From assembly GCF_013283195.1 (NCBI RefSeq), contig NZ_JABEKT010000001.1, positions 470,795 to 534,794 of the forward strand: 64,000 nucleotides of DNA, given 5' to 3'. This document shows, in pieces, positions 40,816-49,697 of this stretch. The stretch comes from Ensifer adhaerens (lineage in GTDB: Bacteria; Pseudomonadota; Alphaproteobacteria; Rhizobiales; Rhizobiaceae). The translations under genes and the position numbers were made by a program. Position 1 is the stretch's first letter. Every line of letters starts with the position of its first letter. The notes beneath the pieces were generated by a model that saw nothing but the letters and a program-made list of their open reading frames with translations, was not told where the DNA came from and made no database searches.

Positions 40816-40843
40816 AAAAGGGGCGCATCGCGCCCCTTTTTCG
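40816..40843. terminator. Bidirectional terminator between gpmA and the methyltransferase gene
   Basis: AAAAGGGGCGC and GCGCCCCTTTT form a strong symmetric hairpin with flanking A and T runs. It lies between two convergent genes and can serve both. Confidence 0.9.
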
Positions 40844-40846
40844 TTT

Positions 40847-41719
40847 TCAGGCCTTGCCGGCCTCCCAGCCGAGGATGGCACGCTTGCGTGTCAGCCCCCA
40901 GTGATAGCCGGTGAGAGCGCCGCTCTTGCCGACCGCCCGGTGGCAGGGAACGACGAAGGAGATCGGGTTGGCGCCGACAGCCGCTCCGACGGCGCGCGAG
41001 GCGGTCGGCTGACCGATCTCACCGGCGATCGTCGAATAGGTCGTGGCGCGGCCAAGCGGGATCTTCAAGAGCGCCTGCCAGACCCGGATCTGGAAGTCGG
41101 TGCCGATCAGGAAGATCCGCAAGGGCTGGTCGTCGCACCAGCGTTCCGGATCGAAAATGCGAGCGGCATATTGCGCCGTCGCCGCGCTGTCCTCGACGTA
41201 AGCGGCGTTCGGCCAGCGACGCGCCATGTCCTCGAAACTCTCCTGCTCACCGCCGCCATCGGCAAAGGCAAGGCCGGCCAGGCCGCGGTCGGTGATCATC
41301 ACCAGTGCCGTGCCAAAGGGGGAAGGGTGATAGCCGTAGCGGATGACAAGGCCGGCGCCGCGGGCCTTCCACTCACCCGGCGACATTGCCTCATGGGTGA
41401 CGAACAGGTCGTGCAACCGGCTCGGGCCTGATAGTCCGACCTCGATGCTGGTCTCCAAGAGCGGCATGTCCTCCTGGCGCAACAGCCGCTTGGCATGGTC
41501 GAGCGTGACCGCCTGCAGAAAGGCCTTCGGGGAAAGCCCGGCCCAGCGCGTAAAGACCTTCTGCAACTGCGTCGGCGATTGCTTCAGCCTCTGGGCGATC
41601 GCGTCGAGCGAAGGCTGTTCGCGATACTCTTCGGTGAGCATTTCGATCACGCTTCTCACCGTGTCGTAATCGGTGCCGCCGGGCGTGATATCGGTCGGGA
41701 GGGTTGTCGCTATGTTCAT
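40847..41719 (-). CDS. Ada-type methylated-DNA-protein-cysteine methyltransferase with AraC domain
   Basis: A 290-aa protein joining an AraC-type helix-turn-helix domain (about 20-110, with LKQSPTQLQKVFTRW) to an O6-alkylguanine-DNA alkyltransferase domain. The acceptor Cys is C259 in VPCHRAVG. It removes alkyl groups from guanine in a suicide reaction. Compared with E. coli Ada it lacks the N-terminal zinc domain that senses methylphosphotriesters, so it may not act as a methylation-triggered activator in the same way. Confidence 0.9.
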   Translation of the reverse strand: MNIATTLPTDITPGGTDYDTVRSVIEMLTEEYREQPSLDAIAQRLKQSPTQLQKVFTRWAGLSPKAFLQAVTLDHAKRLLRQEDMPLLETSIEVGLSGPSRLHDLFVTHEAMSPGEWKARGAGLVIRYGYHPSPFGTALVMITDRGLAGLAFADGGGEQESFEDMARRWPNAAYVEDSAATAQYAARIFDPERWCDDQPLRIFLIGTDFQIRVWQALLKIPLGRATTYSTIAGEIGQPTASRAVGAAVGANPISFVVPCHRAVGKSGALTGYHWGLTRKRAILGWEAGKA

Positions 41720-41792
41720 CGGTCATCTCCTGTCGTGACACAGGTAATCATGGCGCCGGTGCCGTTGCCACCCGAAACTTGATCGGGTTCCG

Positions 41793-42296
41793 TCAGCGGC
41801 GGCGCACGGTTGCAAGTGCCCCGGAAAACGCGGTGGCGAAGGTTTCCCGGTCGTCGCGGTTGAGGAAGGAGCCGACATCGGTCCGGTTCCCGCCGTCGCT
41901 GACGCTCATCGAGACGATGCCGATCTCCTGGTGCCGCGCGATGTTGAAGCGCGCCCAGAACGGGTTGAAACGATGCTCTGTCATCCGGCCTGATGGCGTG
42001 AATTTGCGCACTGAAACGTCGGTTCGCGAAACGCGCACCTCTTCTCGGGCGCGTGCCGAGCGGTAGTTCAGCCAGAAGGCGCCGAACAGCAGCGCGAAAT
42101 CCAACCCGAAGAAGAACACGATCGGCCAGGCGCCGATCACCATGAATACGACTGCATGCACCAGGCTGAGCAACCCGGCGATCAGAAAAAACACCTTGAA
42201 CCCCTTGAAGCCGAGCGAGCGGTAGGGGGTCAATTCGGCGCTGAACACCGGCTCTTCGCCGGCAGCCGTCTCGTCGTTGCCATCAGTCATGACCAT
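41793..42296 (-). CDS. DUF2244 domain protein, integral membrane
   Basis: A 167-aa protein of unknown function. Two hydrophobic helices (about 33-55 and 58-78) follow the start motif TPYRSLGFKGF. The rest is a cytosolic beta-rich domain (RFNPFWARF, about 107-115) typical of DUF2244. It is divergent from nth with only 16 nt between starts, so the promoters must overlap coding or spacer DNA. ATG 42290 is an alternative start. Confidence 0.82.
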   Translation of the reverse strand: MVMTDGNDETAAGEEPVFSAELTPYRSLGFKGFKVFFLIAGLLSLVHAVVFMVIGAWPIVFFFGLDFALLFGAFWLNYRSARAREEVRVSRTDVSVRKFTPSGRMTEHRFNPFWARFNIARHQEIGIVSMSVSDGGNRTDVGSFLNRDDRETFATAFSGALATVRRR

Positions 42297-42312
42297 TGAC
42301 TATAGATGCATC

Positions 42313-43086
42313 ATGAAAAACGTGAAGCCGAAATTGCCGGGCACGCCCGCGAAAAAGAAGCCGGCGTCGAAACGCCCCGCTCCGCGAACGACGGGCGTCT
42401 ACAGTCGCGAGGAAATCGCGGAGATTTTCCGGCGCTTTTCAATCCAGCGGCCGGAGCCGAAGGGGGAGCTGGAACACGTCAATCCTTTCACCCTGGTGGT
42501 GGCCGTCGCCCTGTCGGCACAGGCGACGGACGCCGGCGTCAACCGGGCGACGCGCGCGCTCTTTGCCATTGCCGACACGCCGGAAAAGATGCTGGCGCTG
42601 GGCGAGGAGAAAGTCCGCGATTACATCAAGACCATCGGGCTTTTCCGCAACAAGGCGAGGAACGTCATCGCGCTCAGCGAAAAGCTGATCACAGATTTCG
42701 GCGGCGAGGTGCCGCGCACGCGCGAGGAACTGGTGACGTTGCCGGGCGTCGGACGCAAGACCGCCAATGTCGTGCTGTCCATGGCCTTCGGCCAGGCGAC
42801 GATCGCCGTCGACACCCATATCCTGCGTATAGCCAACCGGCTCTGTCTGGCGCCGGGCAAGACCCCGGACGAGGTTGAAGCGAAGCTCTCGCGTATCATT
42901 CCCGACGAATATCTCTACCACGCGCATCACTGGCTGATCCTGCATGGCCGTTATTGTTGCAAGGCGCGCAAGCCGGAATGCGAGCGCTGCGTCATTGCCG
43001 ATATCTGCAAGTCGCCAGAGAAGACCTGCGACATTCCGGCGCCGCTGGTCGAGTTGCCGCAGCAGGTTCTTCCGGTGGCTGGCTGA
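42313..43086 (+). CDS. nth: Endonuclease III
   Basis: A 257-aa DNA glycosylase/AP lyase for oxidised pyrimidines. The helix-hairpin-helix is LPGVGRKTANVVL with catalytic K149; D167 follows in VDTH. The [4Fe-4S] cluster Cys pattern C216-X6-C223-X2-C226-X5-C232 is complete. A basic, Pro/Lys-rich N-terminal tail of about 27 residues is added, as usual in rhizobia. ATG 42313 is chosen because earlier ATGs overlap the divergent DUF2244 gene. Confidence 0.94.
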   Translation: MKNVKPKLPGTPAKKKPASKRPAPRTTGVYSREEIAEIFRRFSIQRPEPKGELEHVNPFTLVVAVALSAQATDAGVNRATRALFAIADTPEKMLALGEEKVRDYIKTIGLFRNKARNVIALSEKLITDFGGEVPRTREELVTLPGVGRKTANVVLSMAFGQATIAVDTHILRIANRLCLAPGKTPDEVEAKLSRIIPDEYLYHAHHWLILHGRYCCKARKPECERCVIADICKSPEKTCDIPAPLVELPQQVLPVAG

Positions 43087-43104
43087 TTTCGGCCGGAGGC
43101 GGGC

Positions 43105-43698
43105 TCAGGTGGAAATCAGTCCGTCGATGAGCTGACTGATCGCTTCAACGTAGAGGTCCGTCGGAGCGCCTTCGGCAATCTCCAATGCCGCACGATCAAA
43201 AGCCGCCGACAGAAGAGTTGCTGTTGCAGCCAATGCGTCCCGGTCAATGACCTTCGGCGCCATCGCTTCCGCCAAACCGTCTTCCAGCGTCCTCTGGGCA
43301 TTGGCTGCATCGATCGCGGCCATCTCGCGCGTGCCGAGCACGGCCGGCCCGTCGAGCAGCAGGATGCGGATTCGACCGGGTTCTGCCATCGCGTCGAAGA
43401 AGGCTCTTGCGCCCGCTATCAGCGCATCGCGCGACGTCAGGTCATCGACGGTCGCTTGCTCGATCCTGGCCGCCACCGCACCGGCTTCGCGCTCGGCAAC
43501 CGCGCGAAACAGCGCCCTCTTATCTTCGAAATGGTGGTAGAGCGCCCCGCGCGTCAGGCCGGCGGCCGCCACGATGTCCGGAGTCGACGTCTCCGCATAA
43601 CCGCGCGCGACGAACAGTCCGTGGGCCGCGTCGAGGATGGCAGCGCGGGTCGTGTCGGAGCGTTCGCGGTTGGTGCGGCGCGGCGATTCTATTTGCAT
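43105..43698 (-). CDS. TetR-family transcriptional repressor
   Basis: A 197-aa regulator. The N-terminal helix-turn-helix (about 12-58) contains TSTPDIVAAAGLTRGALYHH, and the C-terminal ligand-binding domain is all-helical. Its start codon lies inside the first of two near-identical operator repeats, and the second repeat precedes the divergent VOC gene. It therefore very likely represses both itself and that gene. The start at 43698 is set by the homology of the N terminus; the frame is open further upstream across the operators. Confidence 0.9.
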   Translation of the reverse strand: MQIESPRRTNRERSDTTRAAILDAAHGLFVARGYAETSTPDIVAAAGLTRGALYHHFEDKRALFRAVAEREAGAVAARIEQATVDDLTSRDALIAGARAFFDAMAEPGRIRILLLDGPAVLGTREMAAIDAANAQRTLEDGLAEAMAPKVIDRDALAATATLLSAAFDRAALEIAEGAPTDLYVEAISQLIDGLIST

Positions 43699-43743
43699 AC
43701 ATTCAGCCTGTATGTTAATTCGATAAATACATGCAGACTGTAT
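43696..43743. promoter_or_regulatory. Twin TetR-type operators between tetR and the VOC gene
   Basis: Two 17-bp sites share the form ATACA-N7-TGTAT: 43697-43713 and 43727-43743. Their inner bases differ at only two positions (TTCAGCC and TGCAGAC). The centres are 30 bp apart, about three helical turns, so both lie on the same face of the DNA. The first covers the tetR start codon. Inverted repeats in a divergent tetR promoter are the classic place for autoregulation; binding by this TetR is inferred. Confidence 0.75.
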
Positions 43744-43768
43744 GATAATACGAACCCGAGGAAAAGCC

Positions 43769-44197
43769 ATGAAATCGACGAGCTACTATCCCGTCATCAT
43801 GACGTCAGACGTTGCGGCAACCGCGGCCTTCTACGTCGACAATTTTCGCTTCAAGGCACTGTTCACCAGCGATTGGTACGTGCATCTGCAATCTTCCGAA
43901 TCCGAGACGGTGGCGCTCGCCATCCTCGACTATCGTCATGAGACCATTCCGGAACAAGCCCGCAAGCCTGTTGGTGGATTGCTTCTCAACTTCGAGGTCG
44001 AGGACGCGGATGCCGTTTATGCCGACTGCCGCGCGGCTGGCCTGCCGATCCTGCTGGCCATCCGCGATGAGGATTTCGGTCAGCGCCATTTCATCACCAC
44101 CGATCCGAACGGCGTCCTGATCGACATCATCAAGCCGATTCCGCCGAGTGCCGAGTTTGCTTCCGCCTATGACGTCAGCGCACTTCCGGCGGAATGA
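43769..44197 (+). CDS. VOC-superfamily (glyoxalase/bleomycin-resistance-like) protein
   Basis: A 142-aa protein with the paired beta-alpha-beta-beta-beta modules of the vicinal oxygen chelate fold: [14 protein letters not shown] at the start of one and [14 protein letters not shown] in the other, ending with [14 protein letters not shown]. Members include dioxygenases, isomerases and drug-binding proteins; the substrate is unknown. GAGGAAAA precedes the ATG. Control by the divergent TetR suggests a response to a toxic or signal compound. Confidence 0.86.
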   Translation: MKSTSYYPVIMTSDVAATAAFYVDNFRFKALFTSDWYVHLQSSESETVALAILDYRHETIPEQARKPVGGLLLNFEVEDADAVYADCRAAGLPILLAIRDEDFGQRHFITTDPNGVLIDIIKPIPPSAEFASAYDVSALPAE

Positions 44198-44283
44198 TCG
44201 CGGTGCGCGCGTGTTTTGTCTTCCAAATGGCTGGAAAACCGCTATTAACGAACACCGGCCATTAGGGAAACTGGACGGAGTTC

Positions 44284-45276
44284 ATGACAAAATACGACGT
44301 GCTGACGATCGGCAATGCGATCGTGGATATCATTGCGCGCTGCGATGACGGCTTTCTGAGCGAAAACGGCATCATCAAGGGCGCGATGAACCTCATCGAT
44401 GCTGACCGGGCGGAGCTGTTGTACTCGCGCATGGGCCCAGCCGTAGAAGCTTCCGGCGGCAGCGCTGGCAACACGGCGGCCGGCGTCGCCAGCCTTGGCG
44501 GCCGTGCCGCCTATTTCGGCAAGACGACCAACGACCAGCTCGGCGAGATCTTCGCGCACGACATTCGCGCCCAGGGCGTCTACTTCCAGACCAGGCCGCT
44601 CGAAACCGTGCCGCCGACGGCGCGCTCGATGATCTTCGTGACCGAGGACGGTGAGCGCTCGATGAACACCTATCTCGGCGCCTGCGTCGAGCTTGGCCCG
44701 GAAGACGTCGAAGCCGACGTCGTCGCCCAGTCCAAGGTCACTTACTTCGAAGGCTACCTCTGGGATCCGCCGCGCGCCAAGGACGCGATCCGCGAGGCTG
44801 CCAAGATCGCCCATGAAAACGGTCGCGAAACTGCAATGACCCTGTCGGACAGTTTCTGCGTTCACCGCTACCGTGACGAGTTTCTCGAGCTGATGCGCTC
44901 CGGCACCGTCGACATCGTTTTTGCCAACAAGCAGGAAGCGCTCGCACTTTACGAGACAGAGGATTTCGACCTGGCGCTGGAAAAGCTGTCGAAGGACTGC
45001 AAGCTTGCAGCCGTGACCTTGAGCGAGGAAGGCTCCGTCGTCGTGCGCGGCGCAGAACGCATCCGCGTCGGTGCGACGCCGCTTGCGCAGGTCGTTGACA
45101 CGACAGGGGCCGGCGATCTTTACGCAGCCGGCTTTCTCCACGGATATACGACCGGTCGGTCTATCGAGGATTGCAGCAAGCTCGGCAATCTCGCAGCCGG
45201 TATCGTCATCGGCCAGATCGGTCCGCGGCCGATGGTCTCGCTCGCTGCTGCCGCCAAGCAGGCCGAGCTCGCCTGA
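44284..45276 (+). CDS. PfkB-family carbohydrate kinase, adenosine kinase-like
   Basis: A 330-aa ribokinase-fold enzyme. N-terminal LTIGNAIVDIIARCDD, the substrate-lid segment GGSAGNTAAGVASLGG (about 58-73) and the catalytic anion hole DTTGAGDLYAAGF (Asp near 279) are intact. Among PfkB proteins the N-terminal GNAIVDI form is typical of the group annotated as adenosine kinases in rhizobia, which would make AMP from adenosine. Sugar kinase activity cannot be excluded. Confidence 0.88.
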   Translation: MTKYDVLTIGNAIVDIIARCDDGFLSENGIIKGAMNLIDADRAELLYSRMGPAVEASGGSAGNTAAGVASLGGRAAYFGKTTNDQLGEIFAHDIRAQGVYFQTRPLETVPPTARSMIFVTEDGERSMNTYLGACVELGPEDVEADVVAQSKVTYFEGYLWDPPRAKDAIREAAKIAHENGRETAMTLSDSFCVHRYRDEFLELMRSGTVDIVFANKQEALALYETEDFDLALEKLSKDCKLAAVTLSEEGSVVVRGAERIRVGATPLAQVVDTTGAGDLYAAGFLHGYTTGRSIEDCSKLGNLAAGIVIGQIGPRPMVSLAAAAKQAELA

Positions 45277-45301
45277 GGCGAGCCGGATTTTCTCTCTAAA
45301 C

Positions 45302-45338
45302 GAAAAGAGGGCGTAGCCTTTACTTGAAGGCTTCGCCC
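45302..45338 (-). terminator. Terminator of the SH3 protein gene, with the stop codon in its loop
   Basis: On the - strand GGGCGAAGCCTT pairs with AAGGCTACGCCC (one mismatch) around a 6-nt loop that holds the TAA stop codon. The tail is CTCTTTTCGTTT. Confidence 0.6.
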
Positions 45339-45871
45339 GGATAGGCGCCCCAGATCTCGCTCTGGACGATCCAGCCGTCGACGCCCTGGGTTTCGATGTG
45401 GCACCAGTCACCGTTGCATTCACCCACGCGGATGACCACGCCGGGCTCCATGCGGGCGACGATCGCCGCGGTGCTCTGGGGCTCGCGCCGCAGGTTGACG
45501 AACACGCCTTCGCCCTTGCCGCGCATCCATGGCGCGGTGACGGCGGTGCGGTCGCCCGACAGAAGCGCCTGATTCACCCAGCCTTCGGTGCCATCGGCGT
45601 CGCGGATGCGGCGCCAATTATCGTATTCCTGAATGATTTCCACCGGCACGCCGGGCCTGAGGTAACGGAACGCCACCGCATAGTCGACGCTCGGGCCGAT
45701 GCGCAGATTGACGCTCTTGGCCTTGAGGCTGACGAATCGCGGCAGCGGCAACCCGCTGGCTCCCTTGGCGGCCTGGGCATGGGCGCCCGAAGTCGTAATG
45801 ACCGCGCCGACGAAGGCGGCGATCAACGCGAACGAGAGTTTGGAAATGACGTGACGCATGACGAAGCTCAT
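45320..45871 (-). CDS. Secreted protein with two bacterial SH3-like domains
   Basis: A 183-aa periplasmic protein. A signal peptide ends at GAHA|QA (about 33-34 with this start). Two SH3-like repeats follow: AKSVNLRIGPSVDYAVAFRY and, in the second half, GVFVNLRREPQSTAAIV. Such domains bind peptidoglycan or partner proteins; no catalytic domain is attached. ATG 45871 has CACGGAAA as ribosome site; ATG 45859 is an alternative. The function is not known. Confidence 0.85.
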   Translation of the reverse strand: MSFVMRHVISKLSFALIAAFVGAVITTSGAHAQAAKGASGLPLPRFVSLKAKSVNLRIGPSVDYAVAFRYLRPGVPVEIIQEYDNWRRIRDADGTEGWVNQALLSGDRTAVTAPWMRGKGEGVFVNLRREPQSTAAIVARMEPGVVIRVGECNGDWCHIETQGVDGWIVQSEIWGAYPGEAFK

Positions 45872-46048
45872 TTTCCGTGGCAACTTGCAGGCGCAGTTCA
45901 CCCAGGGCGCTTGGCCGGGGCGTAAATCGCGGGGACGACGCAGCGAGTTTTGTTTGTCTTCCCGACCGGGTCTGGTAGAAATTGCGGCTACAGGGAGAAA
46001 GTATCGCCCAACTTGGTTAAGGACCCGTCAACGAGGCCCATCGCAGCA

Positions 46049-47053
46049 ATGACAAGCAAGAAGAAGCCCAAGGTCTACATCACCCGGAAACTGCCGGACA
46101 TCGTCGAAACCCGCATGCGCGAGCTGTTCGACGCCGAGCTCAACATCGACGATACGCCCCGCAGTCAGCCGGAGCTTGTCGCTGCGGTGAAGCGCGCCGA
46201 CGTGCTCGTGCCGACCGTGACCGACCGGATCGACGCGGCGCTGATCGAGCAGGCAGGCCCCCAATTGAAGCTGATCGCGAGCTTCTCCAACGGCGTCGAC
46301 AACATCGACGTCGATGCCGCCGCGCGAAAGGGCATCACGGTCACCAACACGCCGAACGTCCTGACCGAGGACACCGCCGACATGGCGATGGCGCTGATCC
46401 TGGCGGTGCCGCGCCGGCTTGCGGAAGGTGCGCAGATACTGACCGATCGCAAGGGCGAATGGGCCGGCTGGTCGCCGACCTGGATGCTTGGCCGCCGCAT
46501 TGCCGGCAAACGCATCGGTATCGTCGGAATGGGCCGCATCGGCACCGCTGTCGCCCGTCGTGCCAAGGCCTTCGGTCTGTCGATCCACTATCACAACCGT
46601 CACCGGGTCAAGACCGAGACCGAGGAGATGCTGGAGGCGACCTACTGGGACAGCCTCGATCAGATGCTAGCCCGCGTCGACATCGTCTCGGTCAATTGCC
46701 CCTCGACGCCGGCGACCTATCACCTGCTGTCGGCCCGCCGCCTGGCGCTGATGCGCCCGGAAAGCTACATCGTCAACACCGCCCGCGGCGGCATCATCGA
46801 CGAGACGGCGCTAATCAAGTGCCTGCGCGAAGGCAAGATCGCCGGGGCCGGGCTCGACGTTTTCGAGAACGAGCCTGCGGTCAATCCCAAGCTCATCAAG
46901 CTTGCCGGCGAAGGTAAGGTCGTGCTGTTGCCGCATATGAGTTCGGCGACGCTCGAGGGCCGCGTCGACATGGGCGACAAGGTGGTGATCAACATCCGCA
47001 CCTTCTTCGATGGCCACCGACCGCCGGACCGCGTGCTGCCCGGTCGCGACTGA
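46049..47053 (+). CDS. D-2-hydroxyacid dehydrogenase, glyoxylate reductase-like
   Basis: A 334-aa NAD(P)-dependent dehydrogenase. The Rossmann motif is IGIVGMGRIGTAVARR (about 152-167). Catalytic Arg is in NTARGGIIDE, Glu in DVFENEP and His in LLPHMSSAT; the Met after His is one of the usual variants. It is a different branch from the GhrA-like enzyme at 27.7 kb. ATG 46049 fits family length; the frame is open 99 nt further upstream without support. Confidence 0.87.
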   Translation: MTSKKKPKVYITRKLPDIVETRMRELFDAELNIDDTPRSQPELVAAVKRADVLVPTVTDRIDAALIEQAGPQLKLIASFSNGVDNIDVDAAARKGITVTNTPNVLTEDTADMAMALILAVPRRLAEGAQILTDRKGEWAGWSPTWMLGRRIAGKRIGIVGMGRIGTAVARRAKAFGLSIHYHNRHRVKTETEEMLEATYWDSLDQMLARVDIVSVNCPSTPATYHLLSARRLALMRPESYIVNTARGGIIDETALIKCLREGKIAGAGLDVFENEPAVNPKLIKLAGEGKVVLLPHMSSATLEGRVDMGDKVVINIRTFFDGHRPPDRVLPGRD

Positions 47054-47521
47054 TCAGAGCACCTTGCGCATTTCGATGGTGGTGGGGCGGGCAAAGCCCG
47101 GATGCGCCGTCCTGCCGGTTTCGACAAAGCCCCAGGCCGCAAACGTCCGGTGGTTTTCGGTGAGTTCGATCCGCGTCTGCAGTCTCAGGGCGGATAGGTT
47201 GCGACTGCGTGCCGTGTCTTCGGCCTTTGCCAGCAACAGCCGGCCGACGCCCTGACCCCGATATCCCTCAGCGACTGCAAGCTTGCCGACATAGAGGCAA
47301 TCGGTCTCCGGCTTGCAGAAGATGCAGCCGGCCAGTTCCGGTCCATCGAGGGCGATCAATCCGATTTCTGCCGAAGCTTTCTGCTTCAAACCTGCGACCG
47401 TCAGCGCATGGGCTGACGACGGCGGGTCGATCCGCCCATCCATGTAGGCAAAAGCTTTCAGGATCAGATCCAGCAATTCCCCGTAGCGATCGAAGGTCGC
47501 GTCGATTTCGATGATCTGCAT
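47054..47521 (-). CDS. GNAT-family N-acetyltransferase
   Basis: A 155-aa acyltransferase. The acetyl-CoA pyrophosphate loop is GYRGQGVGRLLL (about 85-96), and the C-terminal motif B includes NHRTFAAWGF. The substrate is unknown. Its ATG shares one base with the stop codon of the upstream E1-like gene (TGATG at 47523-47519), so the two are coupled. The gene abuts the convergent dehydrogenase gene without spacer. Confidence 0.88.
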   Translation of the reverse strand: MQIIEIDATFDRYGELLDLILKAFAYMDGRIDPPSSAHALTVAGLKQKASAEIGLIALDGPELAGCIFCKPETDCLYVGKLAVAEGYRGQGVGRLLLAKAEDTARSRNLSALRLQTRIELTENHRTFAAWGFVETGRTAHPGFARPTTIEMRKVL

Positions 47522-48294
47522 CAGTCCGCCTTGTCGGTCCCGCGCCTGCGATAACGGATGGTGCTGAACTGCGCCGAGAGCGCATCATACATCAACAGTC
47601 GGCCGACGAGCGGCTCGCCGATGCCGGCGATCACCTTGATGGCTTCCATAGCCTGCAATGTTCCGATGACGCCGGTCAACGCGCCGATGATGCCGGCCTC
47701 GGCGCAAGACGGTACCACGCCTGGCGGAGGCGGCTCAGGAAAGAGGTCGCGGTAGGACGGGTTGGGCACGCCATCCTTGCCGTTGCGATAGGGCATCAGC
47801 ACCGTCAGCGACCCGTCGAAGCGACCGACTGCGCCGGTGACGAGCGGAATGCCGGTGCTTGCCGCCGTATCGGCGGCGAGATAGCGCGTGTCGAAATTGT
47901 CCGAGCCGTCGATCACCAGGTCGTATTGGACAAACAGTGCCTCGGCGTTGTCGGGGGCAAGGCGAAAGGGATGCGGCTCGACCGCCACATGCGGATTGAG
48001 CGCGCCGATCGTCGCGGACGCACTGTCGACCTTCGCCTGGCCAATATCCGCAGTTTGGTGGATCACCTGCCGTTGCAGGTTCGACAAGGACACCACGTCG
48101 TCGTCGACGATGCCGAGTGTGCCGACGCCGGCGGCAGCCAGATATTGAAGAACGGGAGCGCCGAGGCCGCCGGCACCTATGACGAGAACGCGCGCGGCTT
48201 TCAGCTTCTGCTGCCCCGCACCGCCGAGTTCCGGCAGGATGATGTGGCGCGCATAGCGCGCGATTTCCGAGGGGTCGAGGCTGGTGTTGGTCAT
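47521..48294 (-). CDS. MoeB/ThiF-like adenylyltransferase (E1-like)
   Basis: A 257-aa enzyme of the E1 superfamily that adenylates the C terminus of a small sulphur-carrier protein such as MoaD or ThiS. The ATP site is VIGAGGLGAP (G40-G45), with the catalytic Arg/Asp in LSNLQRQVIH and DGSDNFDTRY. The first structural-zinc Cys pair is lost: where MoeB has P-C-Y-R-C, this protein reads P-S-Y-R-D, although LFPEPPP and PSCAEAG remain. Pathway (molybdopterin or thiamin) cannot be decided. ATG 48294 gives the family N terminus. Confidence 0.87.
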   Translation of the reverse strand: MTNTSLDPSEIARYARHIILPELGGAGQQKLKAARVLVIGAGGLGAPVLQYLAAAGVGTLGIVDDDVVSLSNLQRQVIHQTADIGQAKVDSASATIGALNPHVAVEPHPFRLAPDNAEALFVQYDLVIDGSDNFDTRYLAADTAASTGIPLVTGAVGRFDGSLTVLMPYRNGKDGVPNPSYRDLFPEPPPPGVVPSCAEAGIIGALTGVIGTLQAMEAIKVIAGIGEPLVGRLLMYDALSAQFSTIRYRRRGTDKAD

Positions 48295-48322
48295 GAGCGC
48301 ACACTTTCCATGATCGGCTCCA

Positions 48323-49447
48323 TCATCCCGAAACGTTTCCATGCTCCACGGTCAGGAACCGGCCGCGCTCGCCGAGCGCGTCGAACATCGCACGGTCCGT
48401 CCCGGTCATGAAGGCCTGGCCGCCAAGCCCGTCGACGAGATCGAAAAGGGCGGCGCGGCGGCCCATGTCGAGATGCGCGGCGATCTCGTCGAGCAGCAGG
48501 ATCGGGGCGTGGCCGGTCATGTCGCCGACAAGGCGTGCATGGGCGAGCACCAGGCCGACGAGCAGCGCCTTCTGTTCGCCGGTCGAGCAGCGCTCGGCCT
48601 CCATGTCCTTTTCGCGGTGACGGATCAACAGGTCGCTGCGATGCGGTCCGTCCAGCGTCCGGCCGGCGGCCGCATCGCGCGGCCGACCCTCGCGCAGCAT
48701 GGTCAGATATTGCTCTTCAAGGTCGAAGGCCGGCCTGTGGCTCTCATTGTCGAAGAAGCCAGAGAGCGCCAGGCGCGCGGACGGAAAGACGCTGTCGCCG
48801 GTATTTCTTTCGACCAGCGCCGTCAGCAGGCCCAGCATTTCCTGTCGGGCCAGCGCCATCGACACGCCGAGCCCGGCCATTTCTTTTTCGATGGCAGTGA
48901 GCCAGGCCGGATCAGGACGAAATTCGCTGAGGAGCCGATTGCGGCTGCGCATGGCACGGTCGAATTCGCTGGCGCGCCGGCCATGTTCGGGATCGAGCGA
49001 AAGCACCAGCCGGTCTAGGAAGCGGCGGCGATCGGCCGAGGGGCCGGTGAAGAGGCCGTCCATGGCCGGTGTCAGCCAAAGCACGCGCAAATGGTCGGTC
49101 AGTTCGTCGACCGTGTTCGCCGCCGTGCCGTTCAGCCGCAGCCGCCGCGATTGCCCCTCATTCGTACCGGCCGTTCCGGTGCCGATCTCGACCGGGCCTT
49201 CCATGCCCACCACTTCGGCGAAGACCGAGAAGCCGTCGCTGGCGCCGACGCGGGCGACATCGGCATAGGCAGCGCGCCGGAGGCCGCGGCCGGGCGACAG
49301 AAACGACACCGCTTCCATCAGATTGGTTTTGCCGGCGCCGTTCTCGCCGGTCAGCACGATATGCCGCTGGTCGAGCGTCAGCGACAGCGCCGCGTAATTG
49401 CGGAACTCGCTCAGCTTCAGACGATTGAGAAAGACCTTCTGTGGCAT
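48323..49447 (-). CDS. recF: DNA replication and repair protein RecF
   Basis: A 374-aa SMC-like ATPase that loads RecA at single-strand gaps with RecO and RecR. N-terminal LSEFRNYAALSL is the family opening, Walker A is GENGAGKT (34-41), the signature is STGEQKALLV and Walker B ILLLDEIAAHLD. It is separated from any dnaA-dnaN-gyrB cluster, as is common in rhizobia. ATG 49447 fits family length; the 20 additional codons upstream are unsupported. Confidence 0.95.
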   Translation of the reverse strand: MPQKVFLNRLKLSEFRNYAALSLTLDQRHIVLTGENGAGKTNLMEAVSFLSPGRGLRRAAYADVARVGASDGFSVFAEVVGMEGPVEIGTGTAGTNEGQSRRLRLNGTAANTVDELTDHLRVLWLTPAMDGLFTGPSADRRRFLDRLVLSLDPEHGRRASEFDRAMRSRNRLLSEFRPDPAWLTAIEKEMAGLGVSMALARQEMLGLLTALVERNTGDSVFPSARLALSGFFDNESHRPAFDLEEQYLTMLREGRPRDAAAGRTLDGPHRSDLLIRHREKDMEAERCSTGEQKALLVGLVLAHARLVGDMTGHAPILLLDEIAAHLDMGRRAALFDLVDGLGGQAFMTGTDRAMFDALGERGRFLTVEHGNVSG

Positions 49448-49697
49448 TTCGGGTCCGGATTCGACTTCGGCGCCAGTAACAGCGCGCCGGAAAGGACGCT
49501 CTAACACTTTCAGCGCACTGCATAATTCTCGACCTAAATCGGTGCCGATCTAGGAATTCATGCAGTAGGACGAAAGCGGCCGCCAAGGCAAGGCGAAAGG
49601 CAGCCTCGGCCATTTGCAGCGAAAAATGCGCGATAACGGCGGGGAAAGCCTTGCAATCCCTGTGTTTCAGCGCTTTTCTTGATGGCCTGCGTACAAT

